From Chiayiivirga flava (GTDB lineage: Bacteria > Pseudomonadota > Gammaproteobacteria > Xanthomonadales > Xanthomonadaceae), in the NCBI RefSeq assembly GCF_014202825.1, contig NZ_JACHHP010000001.1:434001-498000 (forward strand): a stretch of 64,000 nucleotides of DNA, read 5' to 3'. The notes beneath the pieces are model-generated. The model was not told where the DNA came from and searched no databases. It was given only the letters and a program-made list of their open reading frames with translations. Shown in pieces: positions 63,617 through 64,000 of the stretch (its first letter is position 1; each line of letters begins with the position of its first letter). Made by a program: the position numbers and the translations under genes.

Positions 63617-64000
63617 TCAGGACACCACGCGGTTCCAGAATGCCTTCACGCCGTCGAGGAACGTGCTCGACCGCGGCGAATGCGCGGCGGCGTTGTCGCC
63701 TTCGAACGTGCCCTCGAATTCCTGCAGGATCTCACGCTGGCGACGCGTCAGGTTCACCGGCGTTTCGACCACGACACGGCACAGCAGATCGCCCGGTGCA
63801 TGGCTGCGCACGGACTTGACGCCTTTGCCGCGCAGGCGGAACTGCTTGCCGGTCTGGGTTTCGGCCGGCACCTTGACGATGACTTCGCCCTCCAGCGTCG
63901 GCACCTCGATGTCGGCGCCGAGCGCGGCCTGCGAGAGGCGGATCGGCAGTTCGCAATACAGATCGTCGCCGTCGCGCTGGAAGATCGCGTGTTCGCGCAC
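63617..64000 (-). CDS. dnaJ: Chaperone DnaJ, C-terminal part (runs off the window)
   Basis: The visible 127 residues are the end of the C-terminal substrate-binding region: [80 protein letters not shown] and [13 protein letters not shown]. This is the conserved CTD-II of class A DnaJ. The J domain, Gly/Phe region and zinc repeats lie beyond base 64000. DnaJ delivers unfolded clients to DnaK and stimulates its ATPase. Confidence 0.95.
   Translation of the reverse strand: MREHAIFQRDGDDLYCELPIRLSQAALGADIEVPTLEGEVIVKVPAETQTGKQFRLRGKGVKSVRSHAPGDLLCRVVVETPVNLTRRQREILQEFEGTFEGDNAAAHSPRSSTFLDGVKAFWNRVVS

Overview
The window is a high-GC gammaproteobacterial chromosome segment. Its last 18 kb carries, on the minus strand, the order dnaJ (partial) - dapB - carA - carB - greA, which is characteristic of Xanthomonadales. 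Several secreted proteins end in an (I/L/M)F-x-DGFE tag of the kind I associate with Rhodanobacteraceae such as Dokdonella, Rudaea and Tahibacter. A Dokdonella-like member of the Lysobacterales is my best guess; no rRNA or other taxonomic marker is present to confirm it.

Layout. 1-3.6 kb: start of a secreted SdrD-B-like protein (-), a large LVIVD beta-propeller protein (+) and an exported histidine phosphatase. 3.6-5.3 kb: a NERD-helicase remnant and a membrane-anchored Mrr-type nuclease. 5.3-12.85 kb: a mosaic, partly AT-rich accessory island. It is bounded by inverted copies of a short GGGGTCAGAGT-type repeat, and a repeat cluster also lies between nearly every cargo unit. Cargo: a bacterial NACHT NTPase (antiphage-type), a C39-like cysteine peptidase, a zinc phospholipase C-like protein, a PLA2-like protein coupled to an HEXXH metalloprotease, two small membrane ORFs whose 3' ends read into the repeat, and a two-TM protein of unknown function. 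12.9-18.5 kb: hypothetical genes, a cytochrome c with a C-terminal mannan-binding-lectin domain, YciI and ABM domain proteins, and a serine-hydrolase remnant. 18.6-37.5 kb: a giant FG-GAP protein, an ECF41 sigma factor with its carboxymuconolactone-decarboxylase partner and a matching promoter, a PadR-ADOP permease pair, AraC/SDR, an antiporter, nitronate monooxygenase, DUF2058, DUF1428, an exported epimerase and a PIN protein.

37.6-45.5 kb: two tandem copies of a module made of a TonB-dependent receptor (-) and a divergent AraC regulator (+); both carry the same 30-bp block about 60 bp upstream of the receptor start. 45.7-52.8 kb: greA, carB, an S9 peptidase and carA. 53.1-62.7 kb: a signalling locus. 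A five-gene minus-strand operon with four consecutive 4-bp overlaps encodes an exported protein, an FHA-GAF protein, a membrane Ser/Thr kinase with TPRs, a soluble histidine kinase and a NarL-type regulator. It is flanked on both sides by plus-strand genes for exported proteins, and a shared TGGGTGAAA-type motif lies in front of both flanks. 62.8-64 kb: dapB and the 3' end of dnaJ.

The strongest leads are the repeat-bounded island and its repeat family, the signalling operon with its shared motif, the ECF41 promoter, and the DGFE C-terminal tag. No tRNA, rRNA, CRISPR array, transposase or integrase gene was recognised.
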